This document shows, one piece after another, positions 23,051-34,151 of a stretch of 64,000 bases of DNA (position 1 is its first letter; the number at the start of each line of letters is the position of its first letter). The notes below the pieces were generated by a model. It saw nothing but the letters and a program-made list of their open reading frames with translations, ran no database searches and had not been told where the DNA came from. Where the stretch lies: contig OZ010788.1 of NCBI GenBank assembly GCA_963932465.1, positions 196,232,559-196,296,558 of the forward strand, written 5' to 3'. The position numbers and the translations under genes were made by a program. The DNA comes from Maratus speciosus. Taxonomy: Eukaryota > Arthropoda > Arachnida > Araneae > Salticidae.

Positions 23051-23402
23051 ATATTAAGAAACATTTGTCTTCTTTGCAGTGTATCATGTTTCAAAAGCCT
23101 TATTCGTAGTACATGTATGGGTCAATATCTGAAAAACGGACAATTTCATTCCAAAATTTTTATTATTTTTTTTTAATTAATGCACCAACTACCACAGGCA
23201 AATGTATACTATAATATGATACATGTATTGTCATTTAAATGCTGGAGTGTTTTGAGATCAAGGATATATATTTTATGCGTAGGATAAACTTTTATAGAAG
23301 AAAGTGTCTGTTAACATCATAATCAGAAGATTAATTTTAACACAATTAATGTAATTGGTAAGTAAATCATATCAGATGTAAATTTCCACCTGGGCGAAAA
23401 AT

Positions 23403-23476
23403 GTCCGGACCAGGAATCGAACCGGGGGTCTCTCAGCTGAAACCGCCAATGCTCTGCCATCTGAGTTATCCAGGAC
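23403..23476 (-). tRNA. tRNA-like SINE head or tRNA pseudogene, minus strand
   Basis: The 74-nt minus-strand sequence has an acceptor GTCCTGG paired with TCCGGAC (one mismatch, one G-U). The A-box region is AACTCAGATGGCAGAGC, and the T-arm CCCGG-TTCGATT-CCTGG carries the B box GGTTCGATTCC. The anticodon stem TTGGC/GCTGA encloses loop GGTTTCA, which lacks the universal U33, so a working tRNA is unlikely. Internal pol III promoter boxes are intact, as in tRNA-derived SINEs. The counted anticodon would be TTT. Confidence 0.55.
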
Positions 23477-23627
23477 GAATCTGGTGGAACTTTTTTACCC
23501 AATTAACCTTATTGATTAAAGGTTAATCAATAAGGTTAACTTTAATCTGGTCTTTTTTTACCAAGTAAAAAAAGACTGGATGCTATAATCAATAAGGTTA
23601 GTTGGTTAAAAAAGTTCCATCAGATTC

Positions 23628-23701
23628 GTCCGGGATAGCTCAGATGGCAGAGGATTGGCAGCTTCAGCCAAGAAATCCCTGGTTTGAATCCAGGTCCGGA
23701 C
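23628..23701 (+). tRNA. tRNA-like SINE head or tRNA pseudogene, plus strand
   Basis: This 74-nt sequence folds better than its minus-strand partner. The acceptor GTCCGGG pairs with TCCGGAC over seven positions, with one G-U. The A-box region is AGCTCAGATGGCAGAGG, and the T-arm CCTGG-TTTGAAT-CCAGG is perfect. The anticodon stem TTGGC/GCCAA is perfect, with loop AGCTTCA. The loop lacks U33; counted by position the anticodon would be CTT. It continues into the same downstream CATTTTTCGCCCAG tail as its partner, which points to a SINE rather than a free tRNA gene. Confidence 0.55.
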
Positions 23702-24589
23702 ATTTTTCGCCCAGTTGGAAATTTACATCTGATATCATAATCAGTGTCTAATAATTGGGACTGAGATGGTGGGAACTGAGGTGATGTTTTTGTCTTAACA
23801 GCTGCACAGTAGGGTGGTCACAAGCAACATGGGGGGAAAAAAATAACTTTTTTGTGGTGGACTCCCCAGAAAGTTGCCAATTAGTTAGAAAATGAGATTG
23901 GCAAAGTTTCCACTCAATTGAATAATATTAACCCGTACCTTATCGAGGTTGAATTCTTGAAAATTTGCAATTTTTGTCAAAAAATTGTAGTTTTACTTTC
24001 TTTAAAACTATTTGTCTTCGAAACCTGATTCTTGTTTTATTTCATAGAAACTGTTGTTGCTTTGAACTTTTATTCTCATCAAAACTTATATTTAATGAAC
24101 ATTTAGTATTTTTAAGGTCAGCTCTTGAACCTAATCCTCAAACCCTTCATTTTTGAAAAATAAGTGAAAAATGACAAATTATTAATTTTATTACTTTTGT
24201 TAATTTTTTTAGTATTATTTGCATTAATAGACAAAAATAATTGAACAATTTTGGTAAATTTTAAAATATTTCACGAATTATAATTAGTTATTAGTTATAT
24301 AGTTCTGTGTCTAGAAAGAAAGAGCTTTTTATTTGTATTGCAATTAAAGCGCATTTCAAACAAACCTCTGAATTTCTCTTTTTATTACAAGACTGTTGTT
24401 GTTACCTGTTGTCATTATCTACTTCTAGAATTGGCGAAATATTCCGGAACCCCCCGCCCCTTTCGGTATGATGACAGAAATGTAAGATTTTTTTAATTAA
24501 TGGCATTCCTCATCTAATCATCGACAGTAAGTTAACAAGTAATTGTCAAGTTTTACGTATTTTATTTTATAATATTCGTGAAACTGAAC

Positions 24590-26216
24590 GCCAGAGAAGA
24601 TGCTAGACTTACAGTACATCAGTTAAGTCAGACTTTAATTTTAAGTAGAAGTGCAATACGACTCGAAAAATAACTATTTCGTAAACAAAGAATTGAGCTC
24701 ATCAAAAACAGATTCAAAAATTCCGATTTAGGAAGAACTGTTGCTCACAGGGATAGAAAACTGCTTCCTCATTTTTTGAATAATGTATAGTGGATAGCAG
24801 TTTCAATTGGTTGTAGAGATGAAGAACAGTTACTACGAGTTCCTCAGCTTGAAAATAGCAGCGGAATAATTCAGGCGAAAGCTGTATTTTCAGCAGTTAA
24901 AAAGTGGGAGGATGTTGGTAAAATCCAAGCAATGTGTTTTGATACCACTGCAGTAAACACCGGTCACCTCAGAGGAACCTTCATTTTTTTTAATAGCAAT
25001 TGTTAAAGGAAAAATTTTCTGTATTTACAATGTCGCCACTATAATTTAGAAATTATCCTTAAAAACTATTTTTGATCGTAAAGTGGGCACAATCACTGCC
25101 CCTCAGCCAGATATTTAAAAAAATTGATTGGGTGGTCTAAATTAAACCAATCTAAGTATAAAAATGCTATTGAAGATGAAATACTAATAAATAGTTAATT
25201 CAGAAGAAATTTCTTACAGAACCTTTAAAAAATTAAGAGCCCAGAATTGATTATAAAGAATTTATCCAACTTTGTTTAATTTTTATAGGACGTCTTCCTC
25301 CAAAAGATTTTTTTTTTTTCAGAGCACCTGGTGCTTTTAATCATGTCAGATGCATGGCGCAGGCCATTTCTTGTCTCAAAATATATCGTTTCAGGGATCG
25401 TCTCTCAATAACAAATTTAGAAAAAGAAGGTATTAGAGACCTTTGCTTATTTCTAATCAGTGTTTATTTAAAAGCAGGCTTTTCCCACTCCCACTCCCAC
25501 TTTGGTCCCCAATCCAAGACCTGCAATTAATGAAATCACTTGTTGACTTACAGAAACACTGTTGCCAGTTGTCTACTTTTTAAAATTCAGATTTCTTGAA
25601 TGGCACCAATTTTTTGAAATGGTAAAATTCGCCTTCTTTAATGACATATTAATTAAGGCGAAAACAAAAAGAATTTTTCCATTTCAAAAAAGTGGTGCCA
25701 ATACAAAAATCTGAATTTTAAAAAAGTAGCCCACTGGCAACACTGTACAGAAAGATTGATAAATAGGTTGCAGACAAAGCACTCGCTAAAATGATAAACC
25801 GTCTTTGGTATGTTAACTCAGATCAAGTTGCATTTTCATTTTTAGATGATACTTTGGAAAAGAAAGTCAACATAAGCATGCCATAAGGATTATTTATTGA
25901 ATAAAAATGTCGATGTTTTAGTTTCATCTCAAACTGTAAATTTTTTAAAGAGATTTTATATTAATAAGCAATTTTTAAATACTGATCCCAATGTATGGTG
26001 TGAAAATAAACCTTACTTGGAAGCAAAAAAATAGTGAATGGTTTAAAAGTTATCAATGACACAGGTGAAAGGGGAATAAAATTAACCCGAGATTTCAATT
26101 CCTGTTTAACAAAAGACGAAAAACAGAAACAGTATATGCTAAAAGCTGTAACTGAAAGTAGGAAAACTTTTCAAGATTCTTCAACAGCCACCTTATCTAA
26201 GCTATTGTCACCTTAA
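24590..26216 (+). pseudogene. hAT-like transposase pseudogene
   Basis: Readable segments, with stops and frameshifts between them, include an N-terminal basic stretch (24590-24780), then WIAVSIGCRDEEQLLRVP and a catalytic-core-like IQAMCFDTTAVNTGHLRG (24925-24980). Further on come FRAPGAFNHVRCMAQAISCL (25320-25380) and LWYVNSDQVAFSFLDDTLEK (25805-25865). The last open segment (26034-26216) contains VINDTGERGIKLTRDFNSCL and ends SKLLSP-stop. These phrases resemble hAT-like transposases common in arthropods and cnidarians; that match is from memory. A 189-bp MITE interrupts the gene at 25557. A second MITE starts immediately after the stop codon, which lies in its TTAA target. It cannot be functional. 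Confidence 0.85.
25557..25745. mobile_element. Nested hAT-type MITE, 189 bp
   Basis: CACTGTTGCCAG (left) and CTGGCAACACTG (right) are terminal inverted repeats extending about 60 bp (TACTTTTTAAAATTCAGATT is shared). The 8-bp duplication TACAGAAA flanks both sides (25549-25556 and 25746-25753). CAGTGTTGCCA-type ends with 8-bp duplications are typical of hAT MITEs. It splits the hAT transposase relic, so it inserted later. Confidence 0.9.
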
Positions 26217-26418
26217 TCCTTTCCGGCGCAGTGGTCTCAGATCGGGACCACCTAATTTTAATTCCAAACGGCACCAAGAATATCTTAATAAAATTTTGCT
26301 TTTACAATGAAAGTTTAAAGTAACGTGTTTTTAATTTCTAAAAAAGTCGTTTGTAAATTCCGGTGTTTGTCAATCATTTCATCATTTTACGAACATAATT
26401 TTTCTGTGCCGGAAAGGG
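26217..26418 (+). mobile_element. TTAA-flanked MITE, 202 bp (family A, copy 1)
   Basis: TCCTTTCCGGC (left) and GCCGGAAAGGG (right) are terminal inverted repeats between TTAA sites (26213-26216 and 26419-26422). A GGTGGTCCCGATCTGAGACC-type internal palindrome follows the left end. The copy at 38107-38308 has the same length and shares GTCAAT-ATTTCATCA-TTTACGAAC-type and CACCAAGAATATTTTAATAA-type sequence in the opposite orientation. Confidence 0.9.
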
Positions 26419-27157
26419 TTAACGCGACAATTGTAAGGGATAATAATTTCTTTTCCTTGTTATGCTTCCTTTCTTTTAACACAACTTTAATAATAAAATG
26501 CATTTAAACATTATTTGTTCTCATTTTTATACTTTCTCCCCCCCCCCCCTTTTTTTTATTCTTTCAGTTTAAAATTCGATTTTTTTTCATTTTCTTTGGA
26601 ATTTCTTTTTTTTATATTAAACCCTTTATTATGTACAAAATGAAAAAAAAAGAAAATCAAAATCTAGAAATCAGATCAAATGGAATGTTACGATGTTACA
26701 ATATTTTTTCGCATTTTCATAAAAAGTCAATTTTTAGGATTTGAATGGAGTTTGGACCTGAAAACTGCGCACATGTTTAAATCTATACATTGTTAGATAA
26801 AAAAATGTGTGTGGTTCTTCAAGACAAAACTTTTTTTTTTTTGATAAAATAAGACTTAAATTTTGTTTCTAGGTTCAATTGTATTCATTTCATGAAGGAA
26901 AAACTGCATTTTTTTTGCAAAAAGCACGTTTTTTTTTTCAAACTTAAACCTTAGTGAGTCACGGGTTAACATTATCCACATGAGCTGAAACTTTGCCAAG
27001 TCCCCCAGAAAAAATTCGAAAATTGATTTCTTGTGACCACCCTACTGCACAGTCATTTTGGTGAATCATTTTGCACACATGTAAATTATTAAATATGCCA
27101 TGTGACATTTGAATGTTACATAAGTAAAGTTGAAATAAGCTTTTTTTTTTTTTTTAA

Positions 27158-29169
27158 TCTATAATAATAAGAAAAGAAGTGAGTGTGTGAGTGAGTGTGT
27201 CGACGGTTTTCTGAAGGGACCGCTGCACGCAAAATTTAAGGAAAAGGTACGTCTATATATGAAGTTTTGCACCTCGGAGCCCGATTTTCGATTTTTTGAT
27301 TAGATTTTTTTTATTTAACTTTTTATGCGATTTTTAGCACTTTTTTCAGTTTTGAGGCGATTTTTCCACATTAGTGAAAAGAATACGGTTTCTTTCTTTT
27401 AACCCAATATAGTAAATTTTGTTCTCTTTTCAAAAAAGTTTATTCGGAATTCGTACAGCGATTTTTGAATTTTTAGCGCATTTTTTATGCGATTACTGAA
27501 CAGCAGTTAATGCGTCTTCATACCTATAAGGGGTGTTACCGTAGGGGGGACACAGTTCTGTCGCCAACTTGGCGATATATCGCCAAATTTGGCGACCAAA
27601 GTTAGTCATCAAAAGTGACGCCAACTTGGCGATATCTCTAATTCTCCAAATTCCCATAGACTTCCATTGTAAACCAATAGAAAAATGCTTACAGAAAATC
27701 AACAAATTGAGATATTTTAATGCAATAAAAACTAATATTAACTTAAGGGGTTATATTAATTATATTTAAGGGAATCCAAGTAAATTAAATCTATAATAAT
27801 AAGGAAAGAAGTTTGTGTTTGAGTGTGTCGACGATGTTCTGAAGAGACAGCTGCACGTAGAGCTACAAAATTTGGGGAAAAGGTCCGTCTATATATGAAG
27901 TTTTGCAACTCGAAGATATTAGATCTTTTTTATTAATTTTTTTTTAAATAAATTTTTTATGCGATTTTTAGCGCTTTTTTAAGTTTCGAGGCGATTTTTC
28001 CACATTAGTGAAAAGAATACGGTTTCTTTCTTTTAACCCTCTACTTCCCAGGGTAGAATGCGTTCCAGAAATTGCGTAATTCAGAGAATCGGAATTCATA
28101 CCAGAAAATCTAATAGCAACTTTCGGTCTATTTAATAACGAAATGTTTGGTATTAATTAAATTAAAAATTTCTATTTTAAATTCCTATTTTAAATTTCTG
28201 GTGTAAATATGGAATATCTGAATAAAAAAATCCACTAAATCATGAACGCTGATGGTAGCAAATATGCTACCATGGGCAGTAGAGGGTTAACCCAATATAG
28301 TAAATTTTGTTCTCTTTTCAAAAAAAGTTTATTCGGAATTCGTACAGCGATTTTTGAATGTTTAGCGAATTTTTTATGCGATTATTGAACAGCATTTAAT
28401 GCATCTTCATACCTATAAGAGGGTTACCGTAAAGGGGACATAGTTCTGTCGCCAAATGCCGCCAAGTTTATCCCCAACTTGGCGATATCTCTAATATTAT
28501 GCCAAATTCCCATAGACTTCCATTGTAAACCAATAGAGATTACTTTCTTACAGAAAATGAACACATTGAGATATTTTATTGCAACAAAAACTAATATTAA
28601 CTTAAGGGGTTATATTAATTATATTTAAGGGAATGCAAGTAAATTGAATTATAAATAAAAGTAACATAATACAATGCTTAGCATGCTTTCTCAAACATAA
28701 ATTTTAAGAGAGCCCGCAGGTCAAAGGAATTAGATTTGAAACTTTTATCCAATTACAGTAAATCTTGACTTTCGTGATTTTTGAACTTTTTGTGACTTTT
28801 AATTCGATTTCTACGTTTCTTCGCGATCTTCTGCAATTTTTTGACATTCCATTTTTGGCCTATAATACTAAAGTAATTTCTGCCTTCATTTCAATAAAGT
28901 TTATTCGAATTTCGTATAGCAATTTTCGAATTTTTCGGGAATTTTGTATGTGATTTTTAGTGTATTTTAGCGATTTCCTGCCATTTTTCCACATTAGTGA
29001 AAGAAATCAACTTTCAATCTTCGAACACAATATATAATTTTTTTTCTCTTTTCGAAATTTGTGCAGCAATTTAAAAATTTTTCGCGATATCTTATTGTGA
29101 TTCTCAGAGCTTTTTCGCAATTCGAGCTGTTTTTTGACGTACCCGGGCAACGCCGGGCAAGTTAGCTAG
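27158..29169 (+). mobile_element. Non-autonomous Helitron-like element with internal duplication
   Basis: It starts A|TCTATAATAATAAG (27158) and ends with the hairpin CCCGG-GCAACG-CCGGG (29142-29157), nine bases, then CTAG|T (29166-29169). That matches the Helitron rule of TC start, hairpin and CTRR end between A and T. The first 632 bp (27158-27789) are duplicated in tandem from 27790, including the TC start, so a shorter element from 27790 is equally possible. GCGATTTTTAGCGCTTTTT-like phrases recur throughout. No Rep/helicase coding is seen. Confidence 0.75.
28037..28286. mobile_element. TTAA-flanked MITE, 250 bp
   Basis: CCCTCTACTTCCCAGGGTAG (left) matches the reverse complement of the right end, CCCTCTACTGCCCATGGTAG. 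TTAA flanks both (28033-28036 and 28287-28290). The tandem paralogue of the host Helitron at 27397-27415 shows the intact site TTCTTTTAACCCAATATAG. The insertion therefore came after the Helitron-internal duplication. Confidence 0.95.
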
Positions 29170-29920
29170 TCGATAAAAAGTTAAATATGGGGTCATGAAT
29201 GATGCTATAAAAAAATACTCATCTCCATTCAGGACAAAACCTAAATATTTCTAAATATGAAACAAAGAGAAGAACAAGTTACCTTCATCCATGGTGGCTA
29301 GTTGAAGTTTAGTTGCTGTTGCAATGGAAATAATTCTGCCAGCGCCACCTAGTATCTGTTAACCTAAATGTGAGGTGAGAGGAACCGAGATAATGATCAA
29401 CCTCAGGGACAAATATATTTACTACGATATTTTACTATACAATCTATACTAATAAGGGAGAATTATATTTTTTCTTACTATATACTATATATATAGGTAT
29501 AAATATATAATAGCAAAAGTTGATAATATTTATAGAAATTTTTACAGCATACATTTAATACTGGATATTTGTACCTGGGGACAGGAACTGAAATAATGAT
29601 TTCGTTTGTTTAAGGTTTAAAATTAATTAGTAATACATCATTATATGTCCATTTATCATTGGTAATTGTTATAACAAATTTTACAATATAATACATTTAT
29701 CAGTTTTTGGTTTTAGTATAATTAATGAAATATTATTGGCAATGGAAGCAAATTGTCCAATTTTCAGATATTGACCCGTATAGCATCTTGGGGCCCCATG
29801 GTCAAGAAAACTGGTCTGAGCACTGTATGGCATAATACTTCATGGATTGTAGCCCGCAGATTTACTTTTTAGTTTTTACTTTCTTCTTTCTAAACAAGCG
29901 TTTACTGTAGAATGTGGTGC
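29170..29920. other. AT-rich stretch, possible solo Helitron 5' end
   Basis: At 29443 the sequence A|TCTATACTAATAAGGG resembles a Helitron 5' terminus, but no 3' end was matched. Nothing else was recognised. Confidence 0.35.
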
Positions 29921-29924
29921 ACAT

Positions 29925-30023
29925 GGAATTTATCATTCATTTACAGGGACACACAAAACAATTTGGATACATTACTGCCTAGGAACAGTAATTGCTGGAA
30001 ATGCATTTTCTGTTGTGGTACGC

Positions 30024-30057
<34 letters not shown>

Positions 30058-30185
30058 TATTTTTTACATCACTTGGTGTTTATAACTTCTTTAGTTCATA
30101 TAGAGGGCTTAAAATATATTTCCTTTTATTGGCCAAAATTTTTGAAGGGGATTTTCAACTATGCGTTTAATTGAATTTACTTTTA
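29925..30185 (+). repeat. Dispersed monomer family (TTTACAGGGACAC type), copy 1
   Basis: Contains CATTTACAGGGACACACAAA, ACTGCCTAGGAACAGTAATT and GCTGGAAATGCATTTTCTG, matching monomers at 31990-32840, 48000-48690 and 52262-53630. A T-tract (about 30025-30055) interrupts it. Confidence 0.65.
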
Positions 30186-30190
30186 ATGTA

Positions 30191-31289
30191 CAGTCGTGGA
30201 AAAATGTAAACACCCCCTAGTAACTACTCAACAAATTATCGTAGACGAAAGTTACTGGTACCAAACGATTGGATATAAAGTCTACTTTTAAATGGCATAT
30301 ATAAAATTTGCTTAAGGAAGCCATCTACATATTAAAACGAATCCAAACTTCATTTTTTTCAATGGCAATACCCAATTTTAACGAAATATTTCAAATCTTT
30401 GACTCAAACTTTGCCTAGACACCAAATTTCAAGTCATTTGAATGATAAAGTTTTTGAATTATACACATTCAAAATTTAGTGCTTCTAATGTTAAATTACA
30501 TTTTCATATTTTTATTTATAACTTCTGAAATTATGATCCTAATGTTTTAATTTTTTGTCTAACAATATAATCAATATACCCAAACATAAATACGTTGAAT
30601 TTGCAATTTTTATAACTTTCTTATATGAATTATGAAATTAATATTTAAAAAATTATGAATTGCAACCTACAATTTTTTTTATGATTACTGCTAAATTTGA
30701 TAATTTTGATGACTGAAATTGACTGCTAACGCTCGTATTCACCAACTACTTCGACCCCGAGTTATACCGATAACCTCGGTCGAACGCTCAAACGGTATAT
30801 ACCTTTAATCCTGATTGGGCGTCTTCTTGATAATGCCCAATCAAATGTTATTGCGAATTTCATCTGAGCGTTCGACCGATATTTTCTAGGTCGAAGTAGA
30901 TAGTGAATACGAGCATTAAGGTGCCTTGATCAAGAAGGGAGCTCTCTCGGTTAACAATGGAGTACTGAATTTCAATTTGGATACAGCCCTTAAAATACGC
31001 TCGTTTTAAAATAATTAATTTCTCGGAAACTTGTGGTACGAATTGCATAAAAATTTGTTTTTAGACTAATTAAAGGGTGTAGAGTTCATTTATCCTGTCA
31101 GAATTGTGTACTGCTATTAGAAAAAACAAAGTTACGGTTCGTTTTAATATGTATATGGCCCCTTAAGCAAATTTTATATACATAATTTAAAAGTAGACTT
31201 TATTTACAATCGTTCGGTACCAGTAACTTTCTTCTACGATGATTTGTTGAGGAGTTAGTAGGGTGTGTTTACTTTTTTCCCCACGACTG
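30191..31289. mobile_element. TA-flanked long-TIR element (Tc1/mariner type), 1.1 kb, copy 1
   Basis: Ends start CAGTCGTGGAAAAATGTAAA (left) and CAGTCGTGGGGAAAAAAGTA (right, complement), with TA outside both (30189-30190 and 31290-31291). The inverted arms extend about 170 bp (GTTACTGGTACCAAACGATT; TATAAAATTTGCTTAAGG). A 186-bp MITE is nested at 30730. A second near-full copy lies at 56639-57741 and a fragment at 36345-36510. No transposase is recognisable. Confidence 0.88.
30730..30915. mobile_element. Nested TTAA-type MITE, 186 bp
   Basis: CGCTCGTATTCACCAACTAC (left) and the complement of the right end, TGCTCGTATTCACTATCTAC, pair over about 30 bp (continuing TTCGACC). The right flank is TTAA (30916-30919) and the left flank is CTAA (30726-30729), probably a one-base decay of TTAA. 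A second inner pair, CGGTCGAACGCTC and GAGCGTTCGACCG, strengthens the fold. Confidence 0.75.
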
Positions 31290-31552
31290 TACCATATAGT
31301 ATACATACAAATGTTTAGATCATATTCAAGTCTGCACTATTTTTACGACTGTTGATGATAATTGCAGAAATTGGATTTTCAAATCCTTTATGCGTTTTCC
31401 AAATTGTTTATTTAGACATCTTCTTTCATCTCAATAAACCATTAAAAGTTTTGTTACGGTATTCTGAATGTGATGGAAAGTCATTCATAAACTATGCTGG
31501 ACACACGATTTTTCATTCTTTTTATTATTTTTTTTTCTTCTTCGAATAAATT

Positions 31553-31975
31553 TTACATTTATTACTTTCTTAACATCGATTCCTAAGTTGTGTGTTTCTC
31601 TCCTGTTGGAAAATGAACTGCTCTGAAATTTTTCGCCGAAACAGAAGAGAAAAAGCACCTACGAAGCACTTTATCCCTTTAACTGTCATTCATAGTTATA
31701 GTAAACTGCCGGTGAATGACACTGTGTTCAGAACCATCTAGAGGAAAGAAGCTTATTAATAGGGGATTTTTTTCTCCATCCATATTAAAATACCCTTCAG
31801 AAGCAAACCAAACTGACATTGAATTCTGAATCCATTATAAGAGATGCCATAAAGTGATGTAACTGTCCGTTTCGCCATACTTTTGAAAGCTTCCAGAAAT
31901 GGATAATTCAATATTTCATTGAATAAAATTATCTTTTTCAAACTCTCGTCCTTATTTACAATGCATATTCTTTTT
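31553..31975. repeat. Dispersed repeat pair, copy 1 (other at 60240-60640)
   Basis: Shares AACATCGATTCCTAAGTTGT, GAAGCACTTTATCC, CTGCCGGTGAATGACA, CAAACCAAACTGACATTGAA and TTTTGAAAGCTTCCAGAAA with 60240-60640 in the same orientation. The order is colinear for about 400 bp. No long frame is conserved. The TE class is unknown. Confidence 0.8.
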
Positions 31976-31989
31976 AACACTTTCCAACA

Positions 31990-32840
31990 AAGTTGAAATG
32001 TGTTTATGAATTCGGTTTGTCTATCTGTCTGTTCATCTATCTGTGCTGTAACTCGCGTAAATATAATGCGATTAACAAAAAATTGGTATATGTTATTGGG
32101 GTTTACTATGGTACGTTCGGTATTGAAAATGAAGTCTGTAGCACTTATGGTTTATTTACAGGGACACTCAAAATAATTCGTAGCATTACGGCCTATGACA
32201 AAAAATCGTTTGCGGCGTATTTTAAAGGTATTACACTATATGTTCGGTATTGAAAATGAAGTCTGTAGCACTTACGGTTCATTTGCAGGGACACTCAAAA
32301 TAATTCGTTGCATTACGGCCTACGACAAAAAATCGTTTATGGAGTATTTTAAAGGTATTGCACTATTTTAAACATATTGATAATTATATATATCACTCAG
32401 GTACTACAAGCGCTTTTTTCAATCTGGTGTGCATATAATTTATCGTCCGTTTACAGAACCACACAAAAGTATTTTTCTACAGTACTGCCTATGAAGAATA
32501 ATTGCTGGCAGTGCTTTTTAGTTGTAGTACGCGTTTTAAAATGTAACATTTTTTTTTTGTTTGTTTGTTTGTTTGTTTTGTTTTTTTCATATTACTTTTT
32601 GTGTATAAATTTTATAGATCATATACTGGGATACACAAAGAATGTTGAGTACATTTCCGTTTATTGACGGAAATTGCTGAACGGGAATTTTAAACTGCTG
32701 TGCAGTGCGGTTAATTGGACTAACTTTCAGCATACTATGTAGTATAACTACTAATATATAGATCGCATACAGGGATTAACAAAAAAATTCTGATGCTTTT
32801 CCAACTATTGATATTCAGCATTCTAAATGCGCTGGAAACT
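31990..32840 (+). repeat. Dispersed monomer family, copy 2 (five TTTACAGGG-type monomers)
   Basis: After a TCTGTCTGTTC-rich leader (32020-32055) and GTAACTCGCGTAAATATAAT, monomers begin near 32152, 32277, 32445, 32620 and 32763. Each has a core like CAYTTACAGGGACACWCAAA, followed by ACTGCCTATGAAGAATAATT or ACGGCCTATGACAAAAAATC and a TTTTAAA tail. The first two are a recent 126-bp tandem duplication. Confidence 0.7.
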
Positions 32841-32964
32841 GTTTGATAATCTATGCTTTGCGCATCATTTTTTGCTCTTGTTTTTACTTATTTTATGATG
32901 ATGTTACTAATGTGCATCATTTTCTTAAGAAGGTTTTTCTGCACTGTAAAGTAAAACAAATTTT

Positions 32965-33100
32965 TCTTAATCTAGTAAAATATAATATAACCAAAACGAA
33001 AATATACAATAACATCTTTCGAGTTATGCACGATTCCGAAAAGCGTTCCTTATCTTTAAAAAACCGCCGAAACCAACATTTTTTCGAGATTTAACTAAGC
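32965..33100 (+). repeat. Partial arm of the 21975-23050 foldback family
   Basis: AACATCTTTCGAGTTATGCA, CGATTCCGAAAAGCG and CCTTATCTTTAAAAAACC are colinear with 21998-22074. Only one arm is present here. Confidence 0.65.
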
Positions 33101-34037
33101 TGTTTTAGAGTGTAGTATAAATATAAAATAAGAAATAATTATTTGGTAAAAAAGAAATGCATTTTTTAAAAAAAAACATCGTAAAGTTTGTTTTAACTAA
33201 TATATTTTATATAGTACCGTTCTAAAATGTCTATATTTAAAAAAATGAAATTATAGTTTTTGACTATTTTCAAAAACTTCAACATGTCTTTACATGCAAA
33301 ATGTTCTGAAACATTTGAAAAATAGTTAAAATTTTCATTTCTACGATTTTTTTTTCGTTTTAGAAAGAATTCATGTAAGTCATAACTGTAAAAAAATATG
33401 GCAAATATTTCTTAATAAATTTGGGAAAGTATGAAATAACCACGAAATAAAACTAGTCGTTAGGGGACACCGTAATACTTACCCATCATGTAAACGCATA
33501 ATATAAAATATGAAAATAAAACATGTGTAAACTGTTTATAAAATGTATTGCAATTCCAAAAAATAAAATTTAAACGTATTTGTTGTCAATTTGTTCGGTT
33601 AATAGAGTGTTTAAGATCGTGGTTTGGTGACGTCATAAACTTTAAATGTTCTATTACTGAATTGCGTAAAAGAAACATCCTTATAAATCCAAAAATGATA
33701 GTCATATTAAACTAACGTTTACTGCGTTGGATTAATCGTCTCATTTCCAATTAAAATATATCTTTGAATTGAAATTTGAATGAATACAGGGTCATGAAAA
33801 TCGAAGAATGTGGAAAATAGGATTACAAATATCTCGGCAACTAATTATCCAATAAACTTCAATCTTCATACAAAATTTATGTTTTTTTATTGTTTTTTAT
33901 ATTCCCTCCTTAAAATAAACAATTTCGGAAATTTTATGTACCTTTTATCTGAATGAATATTTCGGGAGTCCGAAAAAAATAGTTCCTGATAATCGAGATT
34001 ACTGAAATTCATTAGGCTTCTTTGCATTATTATATAC
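33101..34037. other. AT-rich stretch without recognised gene
   Basis: No coding or RNA feature was recognised. A TACAGGGTCATGAAAATCG phrase at 33785 may be a worn transposon end, but no partner was found. Confidence 0.4.
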
Positions 34038-34151
34038 TATTGGGTTGGCAACTAAGTTCCCGCAGTTTTTTTTAAATCGAAGTTTTCTACCGGAATTTAT
34101 ATTTTGTTTTTTGCATAGAGTTAGCTTTTTTCTGAAATGCAGACATATAAA

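Larger units (their letters stand above)
23369..23735. repeat. 367-bp palindrome of two head-to-head tRNA-like SINE units
   Basis: The outer ends ATATCAGATGTAAATTTCCA and their complement near 23712-23735 are nearly perfect inverted repeats. Moving inward, each arm carries CGAAAAATGTCCGGAC, a tRNA-like unit, and GGAACTTTTTTAAC-type sequence with CAATAAGGTTA. The tRNA-like 5' ends face each other, so the two units diverge from the centre. Arm divergence is modest. Either two SINE copies inserted head to head, or one copy was inversely duplicated. Confidence 0.85.
23810..27044 (+). mobile_element. hAT-like DNA transposon, 3235 bp, inactive
   Basis: TAGGGTGGTCACAAG (23810-23824) and CTTGTGACCACCCTA (27030-27044) are perfect 15-bp terminal inverted repeats. 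The 8-bp duplication CTGCACAG flanks both (23802-23809 and 27045-27052). It fits the hAT preference nTnnnnAn. The element encloses a decayed hAT-like transposase and two nested MITEs. Sequence between the left end and about 24590 holds no recognised domain. Confidence 0.92.

Noticed and set aside
30860..31048. Minus-strand frame sharing a segment with plus 56881-57093
   Set aside because: Both lie inside two copies of the same TA-flanked element. The shared part is repeat homology, and it overlaps a nested MITE in one copy.
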